Positions 15,850-23,770 of a stretch of DNA of 64,000 nt are shown here, one piece after another. The stretch is taken from positions 1 through 64,000 of the forward strand of contig CAZREW010000008.1 in the NCBI GenBank assembly GCA_964599375.1. The letters run 5' to 3'. Source of the DNA: JAUWCL01 sp964599375. Its GTDB lineage: Bacteria; Krumholzibacteriota; Krumholzibacteriia; Krumholzibacteriales; Krumholzibacteriaceae. The first letter of the stretch is position 1. Every line of letters begins with the position of its first letter. The notes beneath the pieces were generated by a model. That model was not told where the DNA came from and did not search any database. It saw nothing but the letters and a program-made list of their open reading frames with translations. The position numbers and the translations under genes are program-made.

Positions 15850-16257
15850 GTGGCAAGCACATATCTGATGATAAAGCCTGAGGCGGTGGAGGCGGGACTG
15901 CAGGGCAGGATAATAGACTTTCTCCTGGCGAACGGGTGGAAGATAAAGAGGATGAAGATGTTCAGGTTCACAGGTGAGCAGGCGGCCGAGTTCTACGGGG
16001 TCCACAAGGACAAACCCTTCTTCGCCGACCTGATGAGATACATCGTCTCGGGCGACGTGATCGGCCTGGAGCTGGAGAAGGAAGGGGACGTGATAGCGCT
16101 TACGAGGGAGCTCGTGGGTGCCACCGATCCCGCCGACGCCCGCCCCGGGACGATCAGGTACATGTACGGCACCTCGCTCCAGGCGAACGCCGTCCATGCC
16201 TCCGACTCGCCGGGTTCGGCCGAAAAAGAACTTGCCATCGTTTTCCCTGAAGACTAA
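15850..16257 (+). CDS. ndk: Nucleoside diphosphate kinase
   Basis: A 135-residue cytosolic enzyme that transfers the gamma phosphate between NTPs and NDPs through a phosphohistidine. The first strand STYLMIKPEAVEAGLQGRII contains the conserved Lys. The active-site His lies in NAVHASDSPGSAEKEL, the family signature near the C-terminus. GTG is the start, 11 bp after sucD, with GGAGG-like sequence (ctggaggaacg) just upstream. It is probably cotranscribed with sucCD. The length is a few residues below the usual 140, and no key residue is missing. Confidence 0.95.
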   Translation: MASTYLMIKPEAVEAGLQGRIIDFLLANGWKIKRMKMFRFTGEQAAEFYGVHKDKPFFADLMRYIVSGDVIGLELEKEGDVIALTRELVGATDPADARPGTIRYMYGTSLQANAVHASDSPGSAEKELAIVFPED

Positions 16258-16269
16258 TATAAACGCTTC

Positions 16270-16803
16270 ATGGAAAAGGATTTTCCAAGAATGAGGGTGG
16301 ACCTCGGCCACGGCGGCGAAAGAGAGACGTACTCATTCGCCGAGGAGTTCGAGGTCCGCGGTCCCGAGGGGGAGGACATCCCCTGCAGGGCGTCCGTCGC
16401 TGTCGCTTCGACCCGCACGGGGAACAGGTATCTGCTCGAGGGGACGGTCGAGACCGACATTAGAAAAGATTGCAGCAGATGCCTGAAACCTACTGATTTC
16501 AGGATAGTTGCACAATTCAACCTGATACTCCAGCGGGGTGGCGGGATACCGGAGGGAGCCGAGGAAGAGGATTTCATACTGCTGAGCGAGGCGCAGGAAT
16601 ACGATTTCGACATATTTCCGGCGGTACGCGAGGCGGTGATTCTCGAGATGCCTATAAAGTACCTTTGCTCAGAGAGTTGCGCGGGCCTGTGCCCCGGGTG
16701 TGGAGCCGACCTGAACGAGGGAGCCTGCCAGTGCGGCGGGCAGGACGCAGACCCGAGGTGGGGGCCGCTTAAAAAACTGTTGAAAGAGGAAGACAAGAAG
16801 TGA
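16270..16803 (+). CDS. yceD: YceD family protein (DUF177), large-subunit rRNA accumulation factor
   Basis: A 177-residue protein of the DUF177/YceD family, which is almost always encoded directly before rpmF and in E. coli is needed for 23S rRNA accumulation. A metal site is likely: CSRC (about residue 68-71), then CSESCAGLCPGCGADLNEGAC in the C-terminal third, giving paired CxxxC and CxxC motifs. The acidic middle (EGAEEEDFILLSE) is also typical. The ATG at 16270 is 12 bp after ndk. The C-terminus PLKKLLKEEDKK ends directly at the first copy of a 42-bp hairpin repeat that separates it from rpmF. Confidence 0.85.
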   Translation: MEKDFPRMRVDLGHGGERETYSFAEEFEVRGPEGEDIPCRASVAVASTRTGNRYLLEGTVETDIRKDCSRCLKPTDFRIVAQFNLILQRGGGIPEGAEEEDFILLSEAQEYDFDIFPAVREAVILEMPIKYLCSESCAGLCPGCGADLNEGACQCGGQDADPRWGPLKKLLKEEDKK

Positions 16804-16906
16804 ATATTCCCGGGAACCGGGAATAGAGTGGAGAGAAACGGAGCAATATTCCCGGGAACCGGGAATAGAGTGGAGAGAAACGGAGCAATATTCCCGGGAA
16901 CCGGGA
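16803..16906 (+). repeat. 42-bp tandem repeat with hairpins between yceD and rpmF
   Basis: Two full 42-bp copies (16803-16844 and 16845-16886), identical by eye, are followed by a 20-bp partial third (16887-16906). Each full copy carries a 9-bp stem, TATTCCCGG paired with CCGGGAATA around a GAA loop. In the third copy the right arm runs into the rpmF Shine-Dalgarno: CCGGGA (16901-16906) continues as GGAG before the ATG at 16916, so the stem covers part of GGAGGAG (16904-16910). There is no T-tract, so these are not ordinary terminators. A translational or RNA-processing role for rpmF is possible. Confidence 0.8.
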
Positions 16907-16915
16907 GGAGAAGTC

Positions 16916-17104
16916 ATGGCAGTCCCGAAAAGAAGGACATCGAAATCTAAGAAGAACATGCGCCGGGCGCACTATAAGGCCCAGCCCCCGACGGTGGCCA
17001 TGTGTTCACACTGCCATCAGCCCAAGCAGCCCCACGTGGTATGCCCGAACTGCGGCTACTACGCGGGGCGCGAAGTGATCAAGCCCGAAGAAGCGGAGAG
17101 CTAG
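16916..17104 (+). CDS. rpmF: 50S ribosomal protein L32
   Basis: A 62-residue basic ribosomal protein of the large subunit. The N-terminus AVPKRRTSKSKKNMRRAHYK is diagnostic. The zinc-ribbon form is present, with CSHCHQPKQPHVVCPNCGYY giving CxxC-x9-CxxC. Bacteria that carry several L32 copies use the presence or absence of these cysteines in zinc regulation. The Shine-Dalgarno GGAGGAG is partly inside the third repeat hairpin, 5 nt before the ATG. The gene sits in the widely conserved order yceD-rpmF-plsX-fabH linking ribosome and membrane lipid synthesis. Confidence 0.95.
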   Translation: MAVPKRRTSKSKKNMRRAHYKAQPPTVAMCSHCHQPKQPHVVCPNCGYYAGREVIKPEEAES

Positions 17105-17161
17105 GCCTGCCGGCCGCCCTCTCATCTCGAGGTTGAAACCGGACCAGGGTCCGGAGCGGGT

Positions 17162-18166
17162 ATGGCGATGAGGATAGCATTGGATGCCATGGGCGGCGAC
17201 AAGGCGCCCGTGGCAATCGTCGATGGAGCTATCGAAGCGGCGCAGGAAGCCGGCGGACGCTTCCAGCTGATACTCGTCGGGCGGCAGGATGAGCTCGAGC
17301 GGTATATTTCCGAAAGCGGACTTTCCACCGCAAATATCGAGATCGTCCACGCTCCCGACGTTATCGGGATGTCGGAGAGCCCCGCCACGGCTATCAGGCG
17401 CAAGCGCGAGTCCTCCATCGCGGTAGCGGCGAAACTGCACAAGGAAGGCAGGGCGGACGCGTTAGTGAGCGCCGGGAACACCGGCGCGGCCGTCGCGAGC
17501 TCTCTGCTCTACCTGGGCAGGATACCGGGCATAGACAGGCCCGCGATCGCGATATGCTACCCTTCGCGTAACGGGGGGACGATAGTGCTCGATGGAGGGG
17601 CCAATTCGGACAACGTTCCGAAGCACCTCGTGCAGTTCGCCCAGATGGGACTTGCTTACGCCGAGCTGATACTCGGAAGGAAGGACCCGAAGGTCGGCCT
17701 CCTCAATATAGGCGAGGAGCCTTCGAAAGGGAGCGAGCTGACCAGGGAAGCCCACGTACTGCTGGCCGCGAGCGGGCTGAACTTCTCGGGGAACGTCGAG
17801 GGCAGGGACGTGATCGCGGGTACGGTGGATGTGGTCGTAACCGACGGGTTCACCGGGAACGTCCTTCTGAAGTTCACCGAGAGCATCGTCCACTATCTCG
17901 GCAGCCTCATGAAGGAAGGTATCGCCGGGAGCGTCCGGGCGAAGGTCGGAGCCGGATTCATGAGACCGGTGCTGAGGATGATGGGCAGAACGCTCGATTA
18001 CGCGGAGTACGGCGGAATGCCTCTGCTCGGGATCGACGGCGTCACCATAATAGGTCACGGCGGGTCCTCCGCCAAGGCGATAAAGAATGCCGTCCTGGCC
18101 GCCGAGAGATTCGTGGAACTCGGCGTGAACAGGAGCATAAAGGACAGGATAAAGGACAGACAGTGA
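17162..18166 (+). CDS. plsX: Phosphate acyltransferase
   Basis: A 334-residue peripheral membrane enzyme that makes acyl-phosphate from acyl-ACP for phosphatidic acid synthesis. MRIALDAMGGDKAPVAIVDGA is the family N-terminus. VSAGNTGAAVASSLLYLGRI, DGGANSDNVPKHLVQFAQMG and GFTGNVLLKFTE are further PlsX signatures. The first in-frame ATG at 17162 is used, with GGAG about 7 nt upstream; an ATG two codons later is also possible. The stop overlaps the GTG start of fabH by 4 nt, so the two are translationally coupled. Confidence 0.95.
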   Translation: MAMRIALDAMGGDKAPVAIVDGAIEAAQEAGGRFQLILVGRQDELERYISESGLSTANIEIVHAPDVIGMSESPATAIRRKRESSIAVAAKLHKEGRADALVSAGNTGAAVASSLLYLGRIPGIDRPAIAICYPSRNGGTIVLDGGANSDNVPKHLVQFAQMGLAYAELILGRKDPKVGLLNIGEEPSKGSELTREAHVLLAASGLNFSGNVEGRDVIAGTVDVVVTDGFTGNVLLKFTESIVHYLGSLMKEGIAGSVRAKVGAGFMRPVLRMMGRTLDYAEYGGMPLLGIDGVTIIGHGGSSAKAIKNAVLAAERFVELGVNRSIKDRIKDRQ

Positions 18167-19161
18167 TAAAACCGTGTGAGCCGAAGGGCGCGAAGATAAC
18201 AGGAATAGGACATTACCTGCCCGAGAAGGTGCTGACGAACTTCGACTTCGAGAAGATGGTCGACACGAGTGACGAGTGGATCGTGACGCGCACCGGCATC
18301 AGGGAAAGAAGGATCGCCGCCGAGCACGAGGTCTCGAGCGACATGGCCTTCGAGGCTTCGAAGGTCGCCCTCGCCGACGCCGGGGTCGAAGCGAAGGACC
18401 TCGACATCGTACTCGTGGCGACGGTCACTCCGGACATGCCGCTACCTTCAACGGCGTGCATACTGCAGGACATGCTCGGCGCGAAGAAAGCGGCCGCGTT
18501 CGACATCGCCGCCGCCTGCTCCGGGTTCATTTACGGCCTGGCGATAGCCAGCTCGATGATAATCGCCGGCAAGGCGAAGAAGATCCTTGTCGTAGGCGTG
18601 GAGACTCTCTCCAGCATCACCGATTACGAGGACCGCGCCACCTGCGTGCTCTTCGGGGACGGGTGTGGAGCCGTTGTCGTAGAGGAGGCCCGGCCTGGAG
18701 AAGGTATCCTGAGCACCTTCATGCAGAGCGATGGTGGCGAGGGGGAGCTTCTCTACATACCGGCGGGAGGGGCGAGGATGCCGCTGACCGCGGAGAACAT
18801 CGGAGACAGGCAGCAGTACGTCAAGATGAAGGGCGACGGCTTGTTCAAGTACGCCGTCAGGGCGATGGTCGACGCGGCGAATCATACGCTCGATGAAGCC
18901 GACCTCAAGGCCGGGGACATCGACTACCTGATACCGCACCAGGCTAATATCAGGATCATAGAAGGAGTAAGGAAACGGCTCAAGCTCGAGAAGGAGCAGG
19001 TGGTCGTCAACATAGACAGGATCGGTAACACTTCCTCGGCGAGCATTCCGATAGCGCTGGCCGAGCTCAAGGAGGGCGGGACCCTCAAGCGTGGCGACCT
19101 CGTTATGATGGTCGCCTTCGGCGGCGGCCTGACTTGGGGCGCCGCCCTGATCAAGTACTGA
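18163..19161 (+). CDS. fabH: Beta-ketoacyl-ACP synthase III
   Basis: A 332-residue condensing enzyme that starts fatty acid synthesis from acyl-CoA and malonyl-ACP. The catalytic Cys is in FDIAAACSGFIYGL, His in LIPHQANIRIIEG, and Asn in IGNTSSASIP. The N-terminus KITGIGHYLPEKVLTN and DTSDEWIVTRTGIRERRI are family hallmarks. GTG at 18163 overlaps the plsX stop. All three catalytic residues are present and the length is normal. It is the second step of the plsX-fabHDG-acpP-fabF gene set encoded in order here. Confidence 0.95.
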   Translation: MIKPCEPKGAKITGIGHYLPEKVLTNFDFEKMVDTSDEWIVTRTGIRERRIAAEHEVSSDMAFEASKVALADAGVEAKDLDIVLVATVTPDMPLPSTACILQDMLGAKKAAAFDIAAACSGFIYGLAIASSMIIAGKAKKILVVGVETLSSITDYEDRATCVLFGDGCGAVVVEEARPGEGILSTFMQSDGGEGELLYIPAGGARMPLTAENIGDRQQYVKMKGDGLFKYAVRAMVDAANHTLDEADLKAGDIDYLIPHQANIRIIEGVRKRLKLEKEQVVVNIDRIGNTSSASIPIALAELKEGGTLKRGDLVMMVAFGGGLTWGAALIKY

Positions 19162-19189
19162 CCACGGAGAATAAAGAGGAGACTCATAG

Positions 19190-20131
19190 ATGAAGACAGC
19201 GATGTTGTTTCCAGGTCAGGGGTCGCAGTTCACGGGGATGGGGAAGGACCTGTTCGAGAATTTCCCCGCCGTCACCGCTTTATACGAGGAAGCGGACGAC
19301 ATCCTCGGCTTCCGCATATCGAAGCTCTGCTTCGAGGGCGATGCCGACGAGCTGACAGAGACGAGGAACGCGCAGCCGGCGATACTTCTCCACAGTCTCG
19401 CCGTCGCGCAGGTCATCAAGGACGAGGCGGGGATAGAGCCCGCAATAGCCGCGGGCCACAGCCTCGGCGAGTACTCGGCGCTAGCTGCCGCCGGCGCTAT
19501 AGACGATATGGACGCCCTGCGGATAGTGCGCAGGCGCGGGGAGCTGATGTTCGAGGCGGGCCTCAGGCAGCCGGGCACGATGGCGGCGATAATAGGCATG
19601 GAGACCGAAGAGGTCGGAGCCCTCTGCGAGGAGGCGAGCGCCGGTGGAAAGGTCGTGGTGCTGGCAAATATCAACTCGCCGGGGCAGATAGTGGTCTCGG
19701 GGCATATCGAGGCCGTGGAAGAGGCGATGAAGACCGCGGAGTCGAGGGGCGCGCGCAAGGTCGTCAGGCTGAACGTGAGCGGCGCGTTCCATTCGCCGCT
19801 GGTGGCGCCGGCCCAGGACGAGCTGGTCGAATATATAAAGAGCTTCGAGATACGTGATATCTCGACAGGCGTCGTCTGCAACGCCGACGCGAAGGTCGTC
19901 ACACGGCGCGAGCAGATAATAGACGCGCTGTCCAGACAGCTGACGAGTCCGGTGCTCTGGTCTGACTCGATGAGGCTTCTGGCGGCCGAGTGGGGTGGTC
20001 AGATCCTCGAGGTAGGGCCGGGCCAGGTGCTCACAGGCCTGATGAAGCGTATAGACAGGGACAGGAAGGTCGAGCCGGTCGGCACGGCCGACCAGCTGGC
20101 GCAGGTCATCGAGCGCGAGACCGTCGCGTAA
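19190..20131 (+). CDS. fabD: Malonyl-CoA:ACP transacylase
   Basis: A 313-residue serine acyltransferase that loads malonate onto ACP. The N-terminal oxyanion motif is LFPGQGSQFTGMGKDL. The nucleophile Ser lies in AGHSLGEYSALAAAG (about residue 91). A conserved Arg follows at RRRGELM, and the catalytic His is in VSGAFHSPLVAPA. It begins 28 bp after fabH with an AGGAG Shine-Dalgarno, and is followed after 47 bp by fabG. Length and key residues match the family. Confidence 0.95.
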   Translation: MKTAMLFPGQGSQFTGMGKDLFENFPAVTALYEEADDILGFRISKLCFEGDADELTETRNAQPAILLHSLAVAQVIKDEAGIEPAIAAGHSLGEYSALAAAGAIDDMDALRIVRRRGELMFEAGLRQPGTMAAIIGMETEEVGALCEEASAGGKVVVLANINSPGQIVVSGHIEAVEEAMKTAESRGARKVVRLNVSGAFHSPLVAPAQDELVEYIKSFEIRDISTGVVCNADAKVVTRREQIIDALSRQLTSPVLWSDSMRLLAAEWGGQILEVGPGQVLTGLMKRIDRDRKVEPVGTADQLAQVIERETVA

Positions 20132-20178
20132 AGATTTTCTTTACGCGGGTGGGCTTATCTGATATAGAGGTTTTCCTG

Positions 20179-20928
20179 ATGAACGGGCTGAATGGAAATA
20201 CGGCGATAGTCACAGGCGCCGGGCGCGGGATCGGAAGGGACATAGCCCTTGCGCTCGCAGCTCAGGGCGCCGACATCGCGGTCCTCGACGTCGATGTCGA
20301 GGGGGCGAAAGAGACCGCCGGTCTCGTGGAGGAGGCCGGGCGGGGATCGATCGCGATCAAGTGCAACGTCGCCGACTATTCCGAGGTCCAGGAGCGTGTC
20401 AGGGAGGTCCTCGAGTGGCGCGAACAGGTCCACATCCTGGTCAACAACGCCGGGATCACGCGTGACAATCTCCTTCTCAGGATGAGCGAGGACGAATGGG
20501 ACGCGGTTATAAGGATAAACCTCACGGGCACGTTCAACATGACGAAGGCCGTCACGAAGCACATGTTCAAGAAACGATACGGACGCGTCGTGAACATAGC
20601 ATCGGTGATAGGCCAGATGGGCAATGCGGGACAGAGCAACTACGCCGCGAGCAAGGCCGGCATCATAGGATTCACAAAATCGGTGGCCAAGGAGTTCGCT
20701 CCAAGGGGAGTAACCGCTAACGCCATAGCGCCGGGATTCATAGACACGCCGATGACGGCTGTCCTCCCGGAGGATGTTCAGGAGCAGATGCGCCGCATGA
20801 TACCGCTCGGACGTTTCGGTACGGGTAACGACGTCGCCAATGTCGTCCTCTTTCTTGTGTCGGAGCTGGGCGCGTACGTCACGGGACAGGTCATAAACTG
20901 TGACGGCGGCATGGTCATGGCACGTTGA
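20179..20928 (+). CDS. fabG: 3-oxoacyl-ACP reductase
   Basis: A 249-residue NADPH-dependent short-chain dehydrogenase that reduces beta-ketoacyl-ACP in the elongation cycle. The cofactor loop is VTGAGRGIGRDIALAL, with the NNAG motif in HILVNNAGITRDNLL. The catalytic Ser, Tyr and Lys are in NIASVIGQMGNAGQSNYAASKAG. The C-terminus GQVINCDGGMVM is typical. The ATG at 20179 has GAGG 8 nt upstream; the long open frame extending back into fabD is not used. The gene ends 32 bp before acpP. Confidence 0.95.
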   Translation: MNGLNGNTAIVTGAGRGIGRDIALALAAQGADIAVLDVDVEGAKETAGLVEEAGRGSIAIKCNVADYSEVQERVREVLEWREQVHILVNNAGITRDNLLLRMSEDEWDAVIRINLTGTFNMTKAVTKHMFKKRYGRVVNIASVIGQMGNAGQSNYAASKAGIIGFTKSVAKEFAPRGVTANAIAPGFIDTPMTAVLPEDVQEQMRRMIPLGRFGTGNDVANVVLFLVSELGAYVTGQVINCDGGMVMAR

Positions 20929-20960
20929 TGGGCAAACAAGACAAGGAGGTACGCGGGGCC

Positions 20961-21200
20961 ATGAGTACGATAGAAGAAAGAGTAAAGAAGGTAGTCGAGG
21001 ACCAGCTTTCAGTAAACCAGGACCAGATAACGCCGGAAGCGTCTTTCATAGACGATCTCGGCGCTGACTCGCTTGATACCGTCGAGCTCGTGATGGCGCT
21101 CGAAGAGGAGTTCGGGGTGGAAATACCCGACGAGGAAGCGGAAAAGATCACGAAGGTCGGCGAGGCTATAGATTACGTCAAGGCGCACGTGACAGAGTAA
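20961..21200 (+). CDS. acpP: Acyl carrier protein
   Basis: A 79-residue acidic carrier for growing acyl chains. Ser in GADSLDTVELVMALEEEFG is the site for the 4-phosphopantetheine arm. The flanking helices and DEEAEKITKVGEAIDYV match the family. The ATG at 20961 is chosen over an in-frame ATG at 20925 because the family starts at this point (STIEERVKKVV) and AAGGAGG lies 11 nt upstream. It lies between fabG and fabF, the usual place. Confidence 0.95.
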   Translation: MSTIEERVKKVVEDQLSVNQDQITPEASFIDDLGADSLDTVELVMALEEEFGVEIPDEEAEKITKVGEAIDYVKAHVTE

Positions 21201-21254
21201 GCGTCACCGGCAGACTTGACAGAATTCAGAATATCCTGAGATCAGGGGGATAAA

Positions 21255-22496
21255 GTGTCCACTGACGGCAGAAGAGTGGTCGTTACAGGCATGGGCATAC
21301 TCAGTTGCTGCGGCAAGACCGTCGAAGAGAACTGGAAGAATGTCTCGGCGGGGATACCCGGCTACGACCTCATTACAGCATTTGACGTGAGCGAGTATTC
21401 CTCCCGTGTGGGAGGCGAGGTCAGAGACTTCGACCCGCTCGAGTACATCGACCGCAAGGAAGCGAAGCGGATGGACCGCTCCTCGCAGCTAGCCATGGCC
21501 GCCTCGGTCGAGGCGATGAAATCTGTCGAGGCGGCTGGATATGACGGAAAAGATTTCGGTACGCTCATCGCTTCGGGCATTGGCGGCATCCAGACCTTCG
21601 AGCAGCAGCATACGAACCTGATGGAAAAGGGGCCTTCGAAGATCAGTCCCTTCTTCATCCCCATGATGATAGCGGACATGTCCTCGGGGCTCGTATCGAT
21701 CAGGTACGGGCTCAAGGGACCCAATTTCACCACCGTGTCGGCGTGCGCCTCGGCGGGGCACGGGATAGCGACGTCGTTCATGATGATAAAGCAGGGCTAC
21801 ACCAGGGGTGTCCTTACCGGCGGCACGGAGGGGACGATCTCCCCGATGGCTCTCGGGGGATTCTGTTCGATGAAAGCCCTGTCGACGAGGAACGACGATC
21901 CTAAAGGGGCCAGCCGGCCCTTCGACGTAGGCCGTGACGGGTTTGTCATGGCCGAGGGCTCGGGAATAGTCATCCTCGAGGATCTCGACCACGCGAGGGC
22001 GCGTGGAGCGGCGATATACGCTGAGCTCGTGGGGATCGGGATGACGGGAGACGCGTATCACATCACTTCCCCCGCGCCCGGCGGTGTGGGGGCTGTGGAG
22101 TCGATGAGGATGGCGATCCGGGACGCGGGGATCGAGCCGGGGCAGATCGACTATGTCAATGCCCACGGGACCTCGACGCAATACAACGACAAATCCGAGG
22201 CCGAGGCCATAAGGACTGTATTCGGTGCCGAAGGCGGCCCGTATGTCAGCTCTACGAAGTCATGTTCGGGGCACATGCTCGGGGCGGCCGCGGGATTCGA
22301 GTTTATCATGTGCGTCAAGGCTCTGCAGGAGAAGACGATACCGCCGACCGCGAACCTCGATGAGATCGATCCGGAATGCCGGCTCAACCATGTGCAGAAG
22401 AAGGCCATCGGCAAAGACCTCGAGTACGTGCTCAGCAATTCGTTCGGTTTCGGCGGCCATAACGTGAGCCTGCTCCTGAAGAGATTCGAGCAGTAA
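21255..22496 (+). CDS. fabF: Beta-ketoacyl-ACP synthase II
   Basis: A 413-residue elongating condensing enzyme that joins malonyl-ACP to acyl chains. The catalytic triad is Cys in VSACASAGHGIA, His in VNAHGTSTQYNDKSE and His in KSCSGHMLGAAAGFE. The N-terminus RRVVVTGMGILSCCGKTVEENW and the C-terminus NSFGFGGHNVSLLLKRF are characteristic. The sequence around the Cys reads ACASA rather than the common ACATG or ACATS, a minor variation. GTG is the start; GGGGGA upstream serves as Shine-Dalgarno. It is followed 10 bp later by rnc. Confidence 0.95.
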   Translation: MSTDGRRVVVTGMGILSCCGKTVEENWKNVSAGIPGYDLITAFDVSEYSSRVGGEVRDFDPLEYIDRKEAKRMDRSSQLAMAASVEAMKSVEAAGYDGKDFGTLIASGIGGIQTFEQQHTNLMEKGPSKISPFFIPMMIADMSSGLVSIRYGLKGPNFTTVSACASAGHGIATSFMMIKQGYTRGVLTGGTEGTISPMALGGFCSMKALSTRNDDPKGASRPFDVGRDGFVMAEGSGIVILEDLDHARARGAAIYAELVGIGMTGDAYHITSPAPGGVGAVESMRMAIRDAGIEPGQIDYVNAHGTSTQYNDKSEAEAIRTVFGAEGGPYVSSTKSCSGHMLGAAAGFEFIMCVKALQEKTIPPTANLDEIDPECRLNHVQKKAIGKDLEYVLSNSFGFGGHNVSLLLKRFEQ

Positions 22497-22506
22497 AGAG
22501 CAATCA

Positions 22507-23268
22507 GTGCATATGTTCAGGTTCCTGGAAAGATTCAGAAGACGTGTCAAGCCGGCAGTAGTCGATGGTCCAGAACATATCGCCCTGCTCGAAAAGAAGA
22601 TCGGCTATACGTTCCGCGACAGGGAGCTCGTCGTCGAGGCGCTTACGCACCGCTCGATGCTCGGAGAGCTCAAGCCTGGCGAAGAAGGTATCACCTACGA
22701 AAGACTCGAATTCCTCGGAGACTCGGTCCTCGCGCTGGTCACCACCGATTTTCTCGTCAGGAACTTTCCCGAGGAGAACGAAGGGCAGCTCACGCAGAAG
22801 AAATCGCTCCTTGTGAGCAAGACCGTGCTGACGAAGAAGGCCGAGGCTATAGGCCTGAAAGACCACGTGATATTGAGCGACAACGCGTTCAGGGGAGGGG
22901 TCCACGGCCAGGATTCGATCCAGACGGCGGTGCTTGAGGCGATAATCGGGGGCATCTATCTCGACGGCGGCCTCGAACCGGCGCGGGTCATGGTAGAGAA
23001 GGTGGTGCTCGACGACGTCGATGTGATATTCGAGCATACTGACCATGTAAACTACAAGAGCCATCTGCAGGAATGGACGCAGAGCAAGTTCAAGACGTAT
23101 CCCAAGTACAGGATCAGGTCGACGACGGGGCCCGAACATGATAAGATCTTTGTCGTGGAGGTAAGAGCCGGGCAGGGAGTCACCGGAAGGGGCAGGGGCA
23201 AAAGCAAGAAAGACGCCGAGCAGATGGCCGCCAAGCAGGCTCTCAAGCAGCTCAGGCGTACGCATTAG
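22507..23268 (+). CDS. rnc: Ribonuclease III
   Basis: A 253-residue endonuclease for double-stranded RNA (rRNA and mRNA processing). The nuclease signature ERLEFLGDSVLALVTTDFL contains the catalytic acidic residues. A second acidic cluster lies at VLEAIIGGIYLDGG. The C-terminal double-stranded RNA-binding domain covers about residues 178-252 (YKSHLQEWTQSKFK ... KSKKDAEQMAAKQALKQL). Two starts are possible, GTG at 22507 or ATG at 22513, and neither has a strong Shine-Dalgarno. Its place after fabF is conserved in many bacteria. The N-terminus is about 25 residues longer than in E. coli. Confidence 0.93.
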   Translation: MHMFRFLERFRRRVKPAVVDGPEHIALLEKKIGYTFRDRELVVEALTHRSMLGELKPGEEGITYERLEFLGDSVLALVTTDFLVRNFPEENEGQLTQKKSLLVSKTVLTKKAEAIGLKDHVILSDNAFRGGVHGQDSIQTAVLEAIIGGIYLDGGLEPARVMVEKVVLDDVDVIFEHTDHVNYKSHLQEWTQSKFKTYPKYRIRSTTGPEHDKIFVVEVRAGQGVTGRGRGKSKKDAEQMAAKQALKQLRRTH

Positions 23269-23281
23269 GGACGGCGGAATC

Positions 23282-23770
23282 ATGGGCGACGAGTCAAAGT
23301 CGGTAAAGTTTCCATTCACCTTCGGCGGGGATACCGGGACCTTCTGCGAGGAATGCCAGCTGCCGTGCAACCTTGAGAAGATGACGATAGACTGCCACAG
23401 GCGCCTCTTTCTTCAGGGCATGCTCAACTGCTCCTATTTCGTTTACGGGTACTGCTTCCTCATAGACGAGCCGGGATGCGTGTTCGACAACGGCGGCAAG
23501 TACGATACCTACTGGCTGCAGCTCCTCAACGAGTACTTTCATAACACTGACAGACGGGAAGAGGATGAAGCCTATCTGGCAAGCCGGGCCGAGGCGGTAA
23601 AACTCATCAATGACCAGATCGAGAGGCAGAACGTCTATCTCTGCAGATACCTCGAGCAGTACTATACCCAGATCATGGAGACCGGAGGGGGGCTCTCTGA
23701 GGAGATGCTTTCGAAGCTCGACGACGCCTACCTCTCCATCCTCAGGGGCATAAGCCGCAAGACAGACTGA
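23282..23770 (+). CDS. Cysteine-rich protein of unknown function
   Basis: A 162-residue protein I do not recognise. The N-terminal half has about eight Cys: CEECQLPC (residues 22-29), then DCHRR, NCSYF, YCF and PGC, all within roughly 50 residues, with His39 next to one of them. This spacing suggests a metal or iron-sulfur site rather than disulfides, since there is no signal peptide. The C-terminal half is helical and acidic, ending in ILRGISRKTD. It begins 13 bp after rnc and its stop overlaps the ATG of the BtuF-like gene by one base (TGATG), so the two are translationally coupled. Confidence 0.6.
   Translation: MGDESKSVKFPFTFGGDTGTFCEECQLPCNLEKMTIDCHRRLFLQGMLNCSYFVYGYCFLIDEPGCVFDNGGKYDTYWLQLLNEYFHNTDRREEDEAYLASRAEAVKLINDQIERQNVYLCRYLEQYYTQIMETGGGLSEEMLSKLDDAYLSILRGISRKTD

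Noticed and set aside
16669..16972. Short minus-strand frames with a repeated SREYCSVSLHSIPG peptide
   Set aside because: The peptide repeat is only the 42-bp DNA repeat read backwards, overlapping yceD and rpmF, with no ribosome site.
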